Positions 46,101-54,412 of a stretch of DNA of 64,000 nt are shown here, piece by piece. The translations under genes and the position numbers were made by a program. Location of the stretch: the NCBI GenBank assembly GCA_003116975.1, contig BGKB01000048.1, positions 86,001 to 150,000 of the forward strand. The letters run 5' to 3'. The DNA is from Aurantiochytrium sp. KH105 (Eukaryota > Sar > Bigyra > Thraustochytrida > Thraustochytriidae). Position 1 is the first letter of the stretch, and every line of letters starts with the position of its first letter. Below the pieces are notes generated by a model that made no database searches, was not told the origin of the DNA, and worked only from the letters and a program-made list of their open reading frames with translations.

Positions 46101-46358
46101 GCTGGCGTGGAGGCGGAGGCAGAGGCGAGCGACGTGGGTGCCCACGGATCCTTGTCTCGCGATTCGTCCATTCTGGGTCTGCCACTGCCGCCGCCGCTGC
46201 CGCCACCGCCTTCTTCGAATCCGAGGGCTGCCTCAGCCAGTCTGGAAGACGTGAGTCCACCATCGTTACCTCCCAAACCCGAATTTCTCAAGAGTCCGAG
46301 CTCGCGCAGCAGTGGTTCTGCGTCTCCTTCTTTCCAGCCTGGTCGCGACCAAGAGTAG
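40119..46358 (+). CDS. Giant receptor with tandem kinase and pseudokinase domains
   Basis: This encodes 2079 residues from the first in-frame ATG at 40119. A basic N-terminus and hydrophobic segment (FTTILALACLGAFTICWG) act as signal peptide or anchor. The ectodomain (about 50-738) alternates PT-rich stalks (about 50-97, 222-266, 294-344, 514-631) with Cys-containing modules bearing N-glycosylation sites. A single membrane span (about 739-763) ends in RRRRKR. Kinase 1 (about 805-1105) has VAVK Lys838, HFD Asp961 and DLG Asp979, so it looks active but is a non-RD kinase, probably TKL-like. A linker module (about 1128-1185) follows. Kinase 2 (about 1371-1780) keeps Lys1407 but has HGE (1614-1616) for HRD and GGY from Gly1633 for DFG, so it is probably a pseudokinase. 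The tail is acidic and Pro-rich (PPPLPPPPSS). Confidence 0.9.
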   Translation: MCQQQQQQRWRRRRRPRSKRAGSRREISVFTTILALACLGAFTICWGSLGTAQAQTTAPTLAPTLETTLSPSLATTESPSFTFAPSAAPTREPTAAPEADCTALSIDSGNSRYDTYLAFYEVNNFDLTDYYPGNWTRASGICDTSIDPTAYGLQKKRDRCFSSPIPSFTGSLNITGMNRTISGFFNFSDFEYGFCIVKPSSDMINSTEVPVGRCVCRPIPITLPTDAPTSKPTSAAPTPEPTISMAPTTRPTPFPSMAPTPEPTRQRFPGVILRNVKVDFMTMVEFLADFETPTSNPTFSPTPNPTPEPTLNPTAKPTARPTTATPTLMPTSQPTVQPTSLPTSSSDTLGPTTASSLQPTTSPSEVATEVSRAPSVDSARKSTAFLRSGRSLAVARKFPGASVQGRVGSAFPLQVGSRLRRSLQRETDLEKAAIIDMIPFEIYIRCFFARILGTRVENGETFDVGISLSNDTLLLDFMPMLEYDFTCMTELDASGTRECSVDVGMRDFSKEAFTSEPTVFPTFTPTVAPTLAPTNASLAPTLGPGVTGAPSDTERSPTYAPTLQPTPSPTLAPTLAPTAIPTASPLSTNSTTNFTLAPSSAPTSNETIVPTVAPSGTSSGPAPAPTPTSPPSNNDYSLQLVLEDLFAAQSSVEGYGLDIFYSLFYTGHWNMSSSNIVNEPSYILVDDADDVTVVYSADPEDDERLSWTIGECPMLTTEAYRAALAAARDNDETSAGERAGIAIGSIVGGLAIFILIVFALLRRRRKRAYKQRSRGPHGGLSRATSSRGGYESSMPKVRDMFKDLEIDGTQLTLGTIIGHGANGRIFRGTYCGSEVAVKELFPEYTAGGPELDLEAPDGDAAWDPRNQIWREVRNLRLLRHPNVIQLYGCSQTKSDDSSEWRFLVIMELGACSLRDLLNDEVAPGYLPFTLSDFDYTRKLVFMREVCAGLAYIHACQLIHFDIKPENILINRVGQAKICDLGIAKLYAGPNKTINMTLSTMGGTPPYMAPELLRGVMDEVGVAVDVYAFGMVLWQVFHPEETPHPQLWSVAKLFHEVMICGYRPDIDEHVPEGVVDIITRCWDADSRNRPALSSLLAEFERLIGPIAQSTSSPRRSRYMSNEDIGVLQVGEKALIWEHAQRRFVPCIVEALATDQDLEALRYTVLMDEKEYMRGEEAREQVVVEYIGPDEGDDDDEENSLDAGARRDQSGDFEDEGGDQAPQSGVPSHGDGETDPFPLWVLRREDVPQSFCRAIDPDTPYDWVSRFQSLSRLAAMHFRQVLQYNDAVFRTTANTMAQAAANPRLAGPDLSLDFEDELKVSAEQKNWLETSFVAYKDGSDRKGSSVAVAPASTSSTPKSTSEAGEVDMFENDRMTVVKFADLIKLGPFIRYHRCSAALHLPTFVLVAVKEVPVGNLDTAQIAVEQILSQWRSLCGLCQPEFAPGALSYGEARIAAREFSACPELANLYGCYFDTSEQTVSLLVEYMDGGSLQDVLLSEHTPPYDDDADGGDGLAPLRDSFRSAQDLNEHGTLSSGVDATAETSEPVESPLDGGAHARHKREASQQFEEVDELVAHFGGQPDMMVGPCALCDERLLLTIARRVMRALEFLHEQGCIHGEVKPSNVLLSMRGGIKLGGYAMNGAWRDHEDVEGVTSVTLAYASPEQLQGIPTTSATDVWGLMMTLLTAALGRHPFWYMVRNGRSRDAIVPDLLKAFSKYSPLHLPEETPFPAPSMFPYPYEASCQFSAEFSDFISQGLRFEPEDRPTIDELLRHPWMRRDIPVPPSLAETERTLLDSEERFVDEILEEVIRRLLQRVSVNLESRQFLQRHPKASETRLVLRSASIARLASQMGKADEDVKNSFIYVASEAEIRTRRAVDTSGGTELEMWLQNQAREVAASPPQELPPRPISLTQDSGQQPPLHDVPQDQLPPKELPPKSWKVRKYEASFTFRSTDGEDENDANSDFKASLAEAQSEAREVSEDAIFDQEKADESEEDTAGVEAEAEASDVGAHGSLSRDSSILGLPLPPPLPPPPSSNPRAASASLEDVSPPSLPPKPEFLKSPSSRSSGSASPSFQPGRDQE

Positions 46359-47604
46359 GCACGCATGTTAATCTTGCGTTTTGTAATTTGTGAGCATTTT
46401 GATTGATTGTTGTCATGCCAACGTTTCCAAGATCCTTGATGCGAGCTTTCTTATACTATCCATACCATGACTGCCTCGACAACGTTTGGCGCCATCAACA
46501 CCAGTAGGCAGGCCTCTACTGGTCATGCGCGTTGCGACGCTACCCAATTCGAGCTACTCTCGCGCACGTCGAGGTCAATATCTGCGCAAGATAAATGACC
46601 TTGAACAATCGCGCCGCAAATAGTCTCCACTGCAAGCACAATAGCTAATTATACTTGCAGAACATGTGCAAAGAGGACCTTGATCTGGCATTCTCTCACT
46701 TATGAAATCTATAGAATCAAGTGGATTGCTAGTATGCCTGAAAGTACGCTAGGAATGCCTGGGGAGTTTTCGCTTCTATTGAGACGAATTTGTCTGGTGG
46801 TGAAGATCGATGTTTCTTTTCCCCCTTAAATGTCGTCTCGAGGATGTGGCGAAGAGCTTGATGATCACAAATCTTTGACCGTGCTAGTTCGTGCTCTGAG
46901 CGATGTTATACTTTCCTTAATTTCGCGCGAACCAGTGGCTGCTGAGATTGAATGACTGTTGGCACAGCAAGTCTACAGTAGAATTCCCGTGGGTGCCAAG
47001 TTGACTTTGCCACTTCTGTGGCGCTGCTGTCTGCTCACGTCATTTTCATGAACCAAAACAAACCTTCTTCTTCGATCAAGAAGCGTGAGCAAAGTTGAAG
47101 GAAGCTTTAGGATTTCAGCGAGTGGCTCACCAAGAGTCGAAAAGGGAGAGAAAGCTGGGTTGGTGGGTGGGTGGGTGGTCCTCGTGGTGACCTTGCGAGA
47201 CAATAGATCCAACAATAGCACTGCTACAGAGCAGCATAATAATCTCTCGCTCTCCTGTGGGTAAACTCTTGTCCCTCCCAGTTTTACACAGCTGGAAGTT
47301 AAGGCAAGAGTTGAACATCGGTGTCTTTATTGCTAGAAACGGCTCAAATTTAGGTTTCAATGCCCATGGGAGGGAAAAAGCGTTCTTTTCAGACTCATGT
47401 CTCCCACCCTTGTTTACTTTGCCATCTTACTTGGTGCGTCATGAACGATGAGGTTACGTTTCTTGCGCATTACCAACAAGCGGGTGGAAAGGGTACCCAT
47501 TCTCAAAAAATGCAATCCGCGACCAATGCGGGTGTTCTCAATAAAAGAGTCAAAGGGCACCTTCGATCCTACCATTGGCTCCGCAATTCATTTTCGCAAG
47601 CACC
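46359..47604. other. AT-richer intergenic spacer
   Basis: This 1.25-kb spacer lies between the receptor-kinase stop and the 7TM pseudogene. A GTGGGTGG run is near 47162-47177. Short frames show no recognisable protein. I see nothing else. Confidence 0.5.
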
Positions 47605-48475
47605 ATGGGTCTCGTCGCGAGTTGAACAGAGGCAAGTACGCGACTCTTTCCGAACTTTAGCGCGGCATCGAACGTGCGCTCGCTCCGTGTCCTTGCATTC
47701 GCACTGAGCATAACATCGACCATTGTTTTCATTGTATGCATTGCAATCGTATTGCGAGCGACGCGAAAAGCGAAAGCCAAAGCGGGAGAAGCACTACGTG
47801 AGATGCTGGGGCAAGTCGTCGCGAGTCTCGCTACGGGGGCATGGGGCTTGGTATTCCTCAGTTTCGATGGAGATTGGCAGGGGTTGTGCCATTGTCGGTT
47901 CTTGTGGAGCTGCTTTGTACGTTGTGCAGCATTTTTCCTGCTGCAGAGCGCTCGTTGTTCGCGCCATGGCTGTTCAAAACATCATGCCAAACTGGTATGT
48001 GACTCTACTCAATCAATCTCGTGTGGTACGATTGCTCTTCTTACGATCGTTGCCTTTTCTGGAAAACTCATGTACGTATGCCGAGGAGTTCTGCATTGTT
48101 CGTCTGCACAATCTACTACCCATTTTGGGAGCATTCGCCGACTGTGCTCTCTCGTTGACTTTGCTTTTTCTCTTTGTGCGGCCCGTCATGAGAGGCCACG
48201 TAGAGAGCGACTATCGGCCAGAGCAGTCGAACGAACACCTTGCGCAAGCTTGCGCGTGAAAAACTCGTGCTCTCGGCCAACCCCATTCCTATCGACCATG
48301 ATGTTTATGTCGCTGCTCTCGGTGACCACGCGAGCAATATCGTACAATGAGGGCAACACGGAGTTTATCCCCCGTAGTACATGGATCTTGTAGGCGGATT
48401 GAGCGATGAGCTCATCAATACGTTTAGCAGCTTTAATGATGTTTCGCAAACTTCTCTTTCCGTCGCCACGGTGTA
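47605..48475 (+). pseudogene. Broken member of the 7TM GPCR-like family
   Basis: The sequence aligns with the four intact genes downstream, from the ATG at 47605 to MFRKLLF-equivalent codons near 48470. A TGA at 47623-47625 replaces the CGA Arg codon of the intact copies. A one-base insertion near 47885 shifts the frame after the DGDWQG-equivalent codons. Further indels occur near 48010-48060 and near 48240. The recognisable segments are spread over two or three frames. The counterpart of the CAACGGC upstream element is degraded to CAAAGGGC at 47551-47558. It lies upstream of the TIR gene on the same strand as the intact copies. Confidence 0.9.
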
Positions 48476-48966
48476 TGGCACTTTCAAGGTCAAGCCCACG
48501 AATAGCGCGAACAAGCGCTGAAGAAGAAAGCCTATTTCTTTTTATTTGGCGTGCGCGTGCACCGTCCGCGCGTGCCAGCGCGTGCACACGCTCGGCCTTC
48601 GCCCAAACACCTAACACCTCTCCCCTTCGATCTCGCCCTCGCGCGCCCGGCAGGCAGGCGCGGCAGGCACGCAAGGCGCAAGCCAGCGACCCCCTCCCTC
48701 TCTCCCCCCCCTCCCATCTCCGCGCGGGCGCCGCCGCGGCACGCTCCGCGCCTCCGCGGAGAACGCGCCAAGGCCGCACATCGCATCAGCAGCCAGCCCA
48801 ACCAGGCTCTTTCTCCCAGCGCGCCCTTCTTTCCCTCCCCTCGCCCGAGTCTCTCTCTCTCTGCTTTCTTGCCCCATCTGCGCCACAGCCGCTCGCCCGC
48901 GCCGCTTCTTCACGTCGCTTGCCCATCCGCGCGCCCGCCCTCGCTCCCCTCGCCGCCATTGCCGCC
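48476..48966. other. Promoter/leader of the WD40-ROC-COR-TIR gene
   Basis: A GC-rich region with pyrimidine-rich stretches (CTCTCTCTCTCTCTG near 48851-48865) precedes a perfect GCCGCCATGG start context. The frame is open upstream of 48967, but the translation is low-complexity and has only one early ATG-like start in poor context, so I treat it as leader. Confidence 0.5.
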
Positions 48967-51900
48967 ATGGGCCGCATCGAAGGCTGGGTGCGCGGCGTCG
49001 CGCAGTCCGCCGACCTCGTGCTGGCTGCCAGCGACGACGACTGCGCCTTACGAACATGGAGCAAGAAGGACGGCGCCCTCGTTTTGGAGATGAAGACGCC
49101 CAACAACGAAGGGGCCAGGACAGTGGCCGTGCAGGGCAACCTCGCCGCCGTGGGGACTGACGACGGCGGCCTCTTCCTGATCGACCTGGCCACCGCCTCC
49201 GTCCTGCACGCCCTCCAGGGCCACACCAGCAATGTCTGGAGCGTCATCTTCGACGGCAACGAGATCATCTCCGGCGGCGGGAGAGACGACAAGACAATCC
49301 GCGTCTGGGACAAGATCAGCGGCCGAGAGACCTTGAGGATCGACGCCGGGTCGTGGGTCTGGAGCGTTGCCGCCCACGAGAACCTGCTCGTGGCCGGGTT
49401 GGGCGACAACACCGTGCGCGTCTTCGACCGGGCCAGCGGCGGCCCACGCCACGTCCTCACGGAGGCGACACGCGAGGTCAGAGCGGTCGCGATCGACGCG
49501 CAGCGCATGGTGAGCGGGTCCGGCGACCACATGGTGAGGGTCTACGCCGTGCCTTCCTTCCAGCTCGTCCGCGTCCTCGAAGGACACATCAACTTGGTGA
49601 ACTCTGTCGCGCTCGAGGGAGACCGCATCGTGAGCGGGTCCGGCGACAACACGGTCAGCCTCTGGGACGCGCGCAGCGGAGACGCGCTGCACGTCTTGCA
49701 AGGACACTCGAGCTATGTGCTGTCGGTCTCTCTCTTGGGGTCGGAGATCGTGAGCGGATCTGCCGACAACAGCGTGCGCATCTGGGACGCGGAGACGGGC
49801 GCCTCGACGCGCGTGCTGGACGGCACGGAGGCCGTGCGGCCCATCGAGGACGTGCTCGGCGGCCCCGCGACGACTGCGGCGGCGAAGGAGGCGCTCCAGG
49901 CGGCGCTGGCGAACGGGGACCCCGCGGAGCTGGGCCGCTGCAAGCTCATGGTCGTCGGCCAGGGCGCCGCCGGCAAGACGTCCACGGTGCGCTCGCTGCT
50001 GGGCATGGAGCCCGAGCCAACGCACAAGTCAACGGTGGGCGTCGAGCTCACGCGCACCGATGCAGAGTCTTGGGAAAAGAGCAAGGACTTCGACAGCGGG
50101 TTCGAACGCCAGGCGTACCGCGTGGCGGCGCTGCGCATGGCCGCGCAGGAGCAAGCGGCGAGCAAGAAGCGGCAATCGCTGCCCAAGCGCGTCTCCCAAG
50201 GCATTTCAAATGTCGTGTTTGGGCGCCGACGTTCTTCTGCCGCGGCGCGACCCTTCGCGGCAGAGGAGCAGGTGGAGCTGGTGCCCGAGGCCGAGATGGC
50301 GCAGCGGTTCGAATTCGCGGAGATCGAGGAAATGGCCGGCCAGACGCAGTCGGGCGAGAAGATCTTCTTTACGATCTGGGACTATGCGGGCCAGGAGGTT
50401 TTTTACGCGCTGCACCACATTTTCCTCACGCGCGAGGGCGGCGTCTTCATGGTCGTCTTCGACATGCAGGAACTCCTCATCAAGCAAGACCAAGCCGTGG
50501 CGTACCTTTCCTTTTGGCTCAACTCGATCAAGCTGCACGCACCAACTGGACCCATCATTCTCGTGGGCACGCACTACGACCAAGCGTCAGTTGACGTCAA
50601 CGACGTGGAGGAGATCCTCGTCGGACATCTGTCTGTTGATGAGAATGCCAACATTGTCACGAACTCTGAGGAGAACCTGAGCTTCTTCCCCATCGACAAC
50701 ATGAGCCCTGAGCCAAATCGTGCGTCGGAATTGCGCGATGCTGTCGAAGCAAGCGCGTCGTCGCTCGAGACCGTCTCGCGAAAGATCTCTCTGCGCTGGC
50801 TCAAGGTGTTGGACGATCTACTGAAGCTTGACTGCGATTATGTGCCTTTTGATACGGCGCAAGAACTCGCGACCAAGTACCACGCCGGTGATCAGACCGA
50901 TGAGCTCTTGAGCTTTTTCCACGAGCTTGGCATGCTCGTCCATCTCCGCGCAACAGACACCTTGCATGACAAGGTCATCCTGAACCCGCAGTGGCTTCTG
51001 GACAAGCTTTCGCGCGTGATTGCGGACGAGATCCATGTCAAGCAGATGCGATACAATCGCGAGCTTCAAAAGGCTGGTCTCAAAGTAGACTTTGCGGTGC
51101 TGCGCAAACGCGGCATTGCCACGCTCAGTCTGCTGAGGTTCCTCTGGGACGATGAAGAAGTCGAATATCTTGTGGAGTTCATGCGCGGCGTCATGCTACT
51201 GTCAAACTGGAATTTTTCCGTAAAGACTCTCCCCAAAGGCCGCCAAGGCGAGCCGCTCTATCTTGTGAGCAGTCTGCTCAAGAACTCGACCGACGCTGAT
51301 CTCGACGCAGAGATTGCGGACATGGACCTCGGTCTGACATGCGTCCTGGACTTTTCCGAGTTTTTTCTTCCGGACGGCGTCTTTGCGCGCCTGCTCTCGC
51401 TTTGCGCTCAGTATAGTGGGAACTTTGGGGCCATCTCGCGTGCACCTCAGCTGGCGGGAAACGAGGCCATCATTCACTTCGGCCTTTCCGTATTTGCGCT
51501 CGAGCAGATCAAGGACAAGATCTGGATCCGCGTAGAGCGCGACTCCAGAGAGCCAGCAAGCACGCTAAAGACGTTGGTGAGTATGTTTCGAGACGCCCGT
51601 GACGCCGTCTTTCAAGATTTGCCATGGGAGCTCCTTCTTCAGTCGCCGAAAAGTGCATCCGTGCTGGTTTCTTACGATGAAGCTGCGCGTGGGTTTGCAT
51701 CATCTGGCATAGAATTTGTCAAGTCAGTGGGCACCAAAGTTGTCAACGTTGCAGATTTTGAGCCATTCTTCAGAGACGGTTCGCTGAAAGAAGACGAGAA
51801 AGACACCGGGACCATTGAGCAGGCTTCACTTCGAGATTTGCCTGCAGGTCTCACATACCATGTCTTTTTGAGCCACCGACAAGTGGACGCCGGTGACACA

Positions 51901-52284
51901 TGCAATCTCATCGCTGAAAAGTTGCAAAATCGAGGTCTCATGGTCTGGTTTGATCAGGAGAGTCAGGGCAATTTGGCAGAGGACGCCATGCGCCGTGGGA
52001 TTCGCGCGTCAAAGTGCTACCTTCTTTTTCTCTCCAAGACAGTCTTCGAGGGCGCGGTGTGCATGGAGCTCGAGACGGCGCTACAAGAGGAGAAACCGAT
52101 CTTGCTCGTGCACGAGAGCGATCCCAATCGAGTCGGCTTCGACACCTTTTCCAGTTACATCAAGTCGGCTCCAGATGCTGCCAAGCACCTCTTTCGCGAG
52201 ACGGAGTCCATGCCATTTCAACGTCGCTTATACTTGGCCGAGGCCTTTTACGAGGAGCTCATCGCACGGATCAATGCCGTTTGA
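48967..52284 (+). CDS. WD40-ROC-COR-TIR protein, candidate immune-type sensor
   Basis: This encodes 1105 residues starting in a perfect Kozak context. About seven WD40 repeats (about 10-305; repeated IVSGSGDNTV-type blades) form a propeller. A ROC GTPase domain follows, with P-loop GQGAAGKTS (Lys337), DYAGQE (Asp472) and GTHYD (Asp538). A COR domain (about 560-900) includes SLRWLKVLDDLL and NPQWLLDKLSRVI. The C-terminus (about 962-1100) is a TIR domain: YHVFLSHRQ, then LQNRGLMVWFDQES, then CYLLFLSK, then CMELETAL. Glu1034 sits where TIR NADases have their catalytic Glu. ROCO and STAND proteins act as nucleotide switches, and TIR domains signal or cleave NAD. A sensor-switch-effector role in self/non-self recognition or cell death is inferred. 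There are no introns and no signal peptide. Confidence 0.93.
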   Translation: MGRIEGWVRGVAQSADLVLAASDDDCALRTWSKKDGALVLEMKTPNNEGARTVAVQGNLAAVGTDDGGLFLIDLATASVLHALQGHTSNVWSVIFDGNEIISGGGRDDKTIRVWDKISGRETLRIDAGSWVWSVAAHENLLVAGLGDNTVRVFDRASGGPRHVLTEATREVRAVAIDAQRMVSGSGDHMVRVYAVPSFQLVRVLEGHINLVNSVALEGDRIVSGSGDNTVSLWDARSGDALHVLQGHSSYVLSVSLLGSEIVSGSADNSVRIWDAETGASTRVLDGTEAVRPIEDVLGGPATTAAAKEALQAALANGDPAELGRCKLMVVGQGAAGKTSTVRSLLGMEPEPTHKSTVGVELTRTDAESWEKSKDFDSGFERQAYRVAALRMAAQEQAASKKRQSLPKRVSQGISNVVFGRRRSSAAARPFAAEEQVELVPEAEMAQRFEFAEIEEMAGQTQSGEKIFFTIWDYAGQEVFYALHHIFLTREGGVFMVVFDMQELLIKQDQAVAYLSFWLNSIKLHAPTGPIILVGTHYDQASVDVNDVEEILVGHLSVDENANIVTNSEENLSFFPIDNMSPEPNRASELRDAVEASASSLETVSRKISLRWLKVLDDLLKLDCDYVPFDTAQELATKYHAGDQTDELLSFFHELGMLVHLRATDTLHDKVILNPQWLLDKLSRVIADEIHVKQMRYNRELQKAGLKVDFAVLRKRGIATLSLLRFLWDDEEVEYLVEFMRGVMLLSNWNFSVKTLPKGRQGEPLYLVSSLLKNSTDADLDAEIADMDLGLTCVLDFSEFFLPDGVFARLLSLCAQYSGNFGAISRAPQLAGNEAIIHFGLSVFALEQIKDKIWIRVERDSREPASTLKTLVSMFRDARDAVFQDLPWELLLQSPKSASVLVSYDEAARGFASSGIEFVKSVGTKVVNVADFEPFFRDGSLKEDEKDTGTIEQASLRDLPAGLTYHVFLSHRQVDAGDTCNLIAEKLQNRGLMVWFDQESQGNLAEDAMRRGIRASKCYLLFLSKTVFEGAVCMELETALQEEKPILLVHESDPNRVGFDTFSSYIKSAPDAAKHLFRETESMPFQRRLYLAEAFYEELIARINAV

Positions 52285-53482
52285 TCGACCTCGTGAGATG
52301 AACATAAACTGATTTTTGACTGTTATGCATGGTAGGCCAGTGCTCGCCTGTGATTTATCATTAGCGAGCGAGCGTGGTGAAGTGAAGTAAAGTCAAAAGA
52401 TAGCGTCGTGAGAGAGTAATGGACCCTGATCAGGGCTTTCATTCACTGCGGCTTGGCAATGAGTAATGACATAAAAGAGGGAAACTCAAAGGCTGCCGCG
52501 TCTGACTTTTTCAGCTGCAATTGCCCTTGTCTTTTTTTCAAGGAACGGTATCGTACTGAATCCGTAGCTTTGAGGCAAGCAATGGGTGCAAAAGTTTGGT
52601 TGCTGGACAGCGATCGAATGGCAGACGACAAGTACATGTTTGCTGCTGGAGAAATGCTCAGGTCATCTTCACTACGTACGATATCATGCTGGGCCTATCA
52701 CTAAAATTCCCCCGCGTCATTCACAAATCTCTTGTGCAAAGAACTGCCATACGGTGGCTTTGATTTTTCAAGAAGCGCTTCAAAAGCTCTTTTTAGTTTG
52801 ATGCGTGCGAAGACAAAGAAGGCTCTTGCCTGTTTGCCATCTTGATTTTAAAAACAATGACCAGATCAATTCTATAAAGTCAAGCCGCGGCGCGATAGAC
52901 GTAAGCAACAGGTTTTATCGACCTTCAACTTGCTAGCTGCTGCGGTAGAGTCTTACGAAAGAGGTGGTTCGTTTCATAGATGCGGTCGCTGTGGTGCTCA
53001 AAGGCAACCCTAATATAGCAACCCAGTCCAGGCCCGGCCGCGGCCCGGCCGTCGGCGAAAATTAGGGCCAACGGACGATCGGCAACGCCCAAGGGCTTAT
53101 GTCTCGACCGCCCGCGAAGGACGCTCGCATGCCAAGACGCGCTACTATCTCCGAGCTGGACCGCACTTCGCAAGGTCAGCAATCTCCCCGGAATAAGCCC
53201 CCAAAGGTCTCCTCGCTAGCCTGAGGAGTGCAGCTCGCGCGAGAGTGCGATAGGTGGAAGGAAGCGGGTGATGAGCCAGCCGCAGCCGCCCCCTCGCCCA
53301 GCCTTACCCATCTTCGTAGCTGCATCACTTCGCCTGACACAGTCACCCACTCGCTCCCTTTTCTCACTTGGCCCATTAGCTTACTCGATTCACACAGACT
53401 CAATTTGCAGTCGCCACAACGGCCAAAAAGGTCGCTTGGTTGCGAAGAAAGCCAATGGCACTCCGACATTCCTAAAAACGCA
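52285..53482. other. Spacer upstream of 7TM gene 1
   Basis: This 1.2-kb spacer has an 83-codon plus-strand frame (52453-52704) with no recognisable domain. The last 70 bp contains the CAACGGC element. The frame of 7TM gene 1 is open upstream to 53228, but paralogue comparison puts the true start at 53483. Confidence 0.5.
53417..53423 (+). promoter_or_regulatory. Conserved CAACGGC element, 7TM gene 1
   Basis: CAACGGC lies 66 bp upstream of the ATG. The same heptamer occurs 55-66 bp upstream of the other three intact paralogues. It also fits the Myb recognition core YAACKG. It may be a core promoter or leader element. Confidence 0.5.
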
Positions 53483-54412
53483 ATGGACTTCGTGGCGGAT
53501 CGATCAGAGGCGGGGACGCGCCTCTTTTCGAGCTTGAGCGCGCCACAAACCGTGCGCGCGCTCCGGAACTTCGCCATCACGCTGAGCGCGGCCCTGACTC
53601 TCTTATTTGCAATATGTCTTGCTTTTGTATTGCGAGCAGTGCGGCGAGCAAAGGCCAAAGCAAGGCGAACGCTGCGCGAGATATTTGGCCAGGTTCTATT
53701 AAGTCTCGCTACATGCGCATGGGCTTCGGCGTTGCTTAGTCTCGATGGAAATTGGCAAGGTTGCGCCATTGTCGGGTCGTTTGGCGCCGCTCTGTACGTC
53801 TTGCAGCATTTCTTTTGCTATCGAGTGCTAGCTGTTCGCGCCATGGCTGTGAGGGATATCATGCCAGACTGGTATGTGACTCTGCTCAATATCGTGTGGT
53901 ACGCTGTCTACTCATGCTTTGGGGCGTTTGTCCTCGCAGTTATCGCCTTTTCTGGTAAACTCATGTATGAGGAGGAGTTCTGCATTGTACGTCTACACTA
54001 TCTGCTTCCCATTTTTATGGCGGTCGCTGATGGGATTCTGTCTTTGAGCCTGCTTTTTCTCTTTGTGTGGCCCGTTTTACGCCAGTCGAGCGAAGTCAGT
54101 CATGGTCAGAGCGACAATGCCTTCGATCAGGCGAGAACGCTGCGCAAGCTCGCGCGAGAGAACCTTGTGCTCTCCGCGATCCCGATTGTTTCCACAATGA
54201 TGCTCATGGTTCTCCTCGCGGCGACCACGCAGGCAAGATCATACAGTGAGGGCAGCACAGAGTTCATTCCTTACATGGACTTATTAGGAGGACTGGGCGA
54301 CGAATTTATCAATACGATTGGCAGTTTCGTCATGTTCCGCAAGCTACTTTTTTCGTCTCAAAAACCCAGGAAGAAAATGGTGAGACCCATCAAAGGCCCA
54401 ATGAAACGTTGA
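53483..54412 (+). CDS. Seven-transmembrane GPCR-like receptor, family copy 1
   Basis: This encodes 309 residues. The start MDFVADRSEAGT is conserved with copies 3 and 4. Seven hydrophobic segments lie near 29-50, 68-87, 94-116, 131-157, 172-199, 228-248 and 262-288. Basic loops after TM1 (RAVRRAKAKARR), TM3 and TM7 put the N-terminus outside and C-terminus inside. Cys94 at the outer start of TM3 and Cys167 in the TM4-TM5 loop (EEFCIV) are in the positions of the classical GPCR disulfide. Arg119 is 25 residues after Cys94, the spacing of the GPCR 3.25 and 3.50 positions, though the DRY triplet itself is absent. I do not recognise a named family or ligand. The C-tail is strongly basic. Confidence 0.88.
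   Translation: MDFVADRSEAGTRLFSSLSAPQTVRALRNFAITLSAALTLLFAICLAFVLRAVRRAKAKARRTLREIFGQVLLSLATCAWASALLSLDGNWQGCAIVGSFGAALYVLQHFFCYRVLAVRAMAVRDIMPDWYVTLLNIVWYAVYSCFGAFVLAVIAFSGKLMYEEEFCIVRLHYLLPIFMAVADGILSLSLLFLFVWPVLRQSSEVSHGQSDNAFDQARTLRKLARENLVLSAIPIVSTMMLMVLLAATTQARSYSEGSTEFIPYMDLLGGLGDEFINTIGSFVMFRKLLFSSQKPRKKMVRPIKGPMKR

Noticed and set aside
48406-48966. Upstream extension of the WD40-ROC-COR-TIR frame by 187 codons
   Set aside because: It is low-complexity, partly overlaps the 7TM pseudogene end, and a perfect GCCGCCATGG start lies at 48967.
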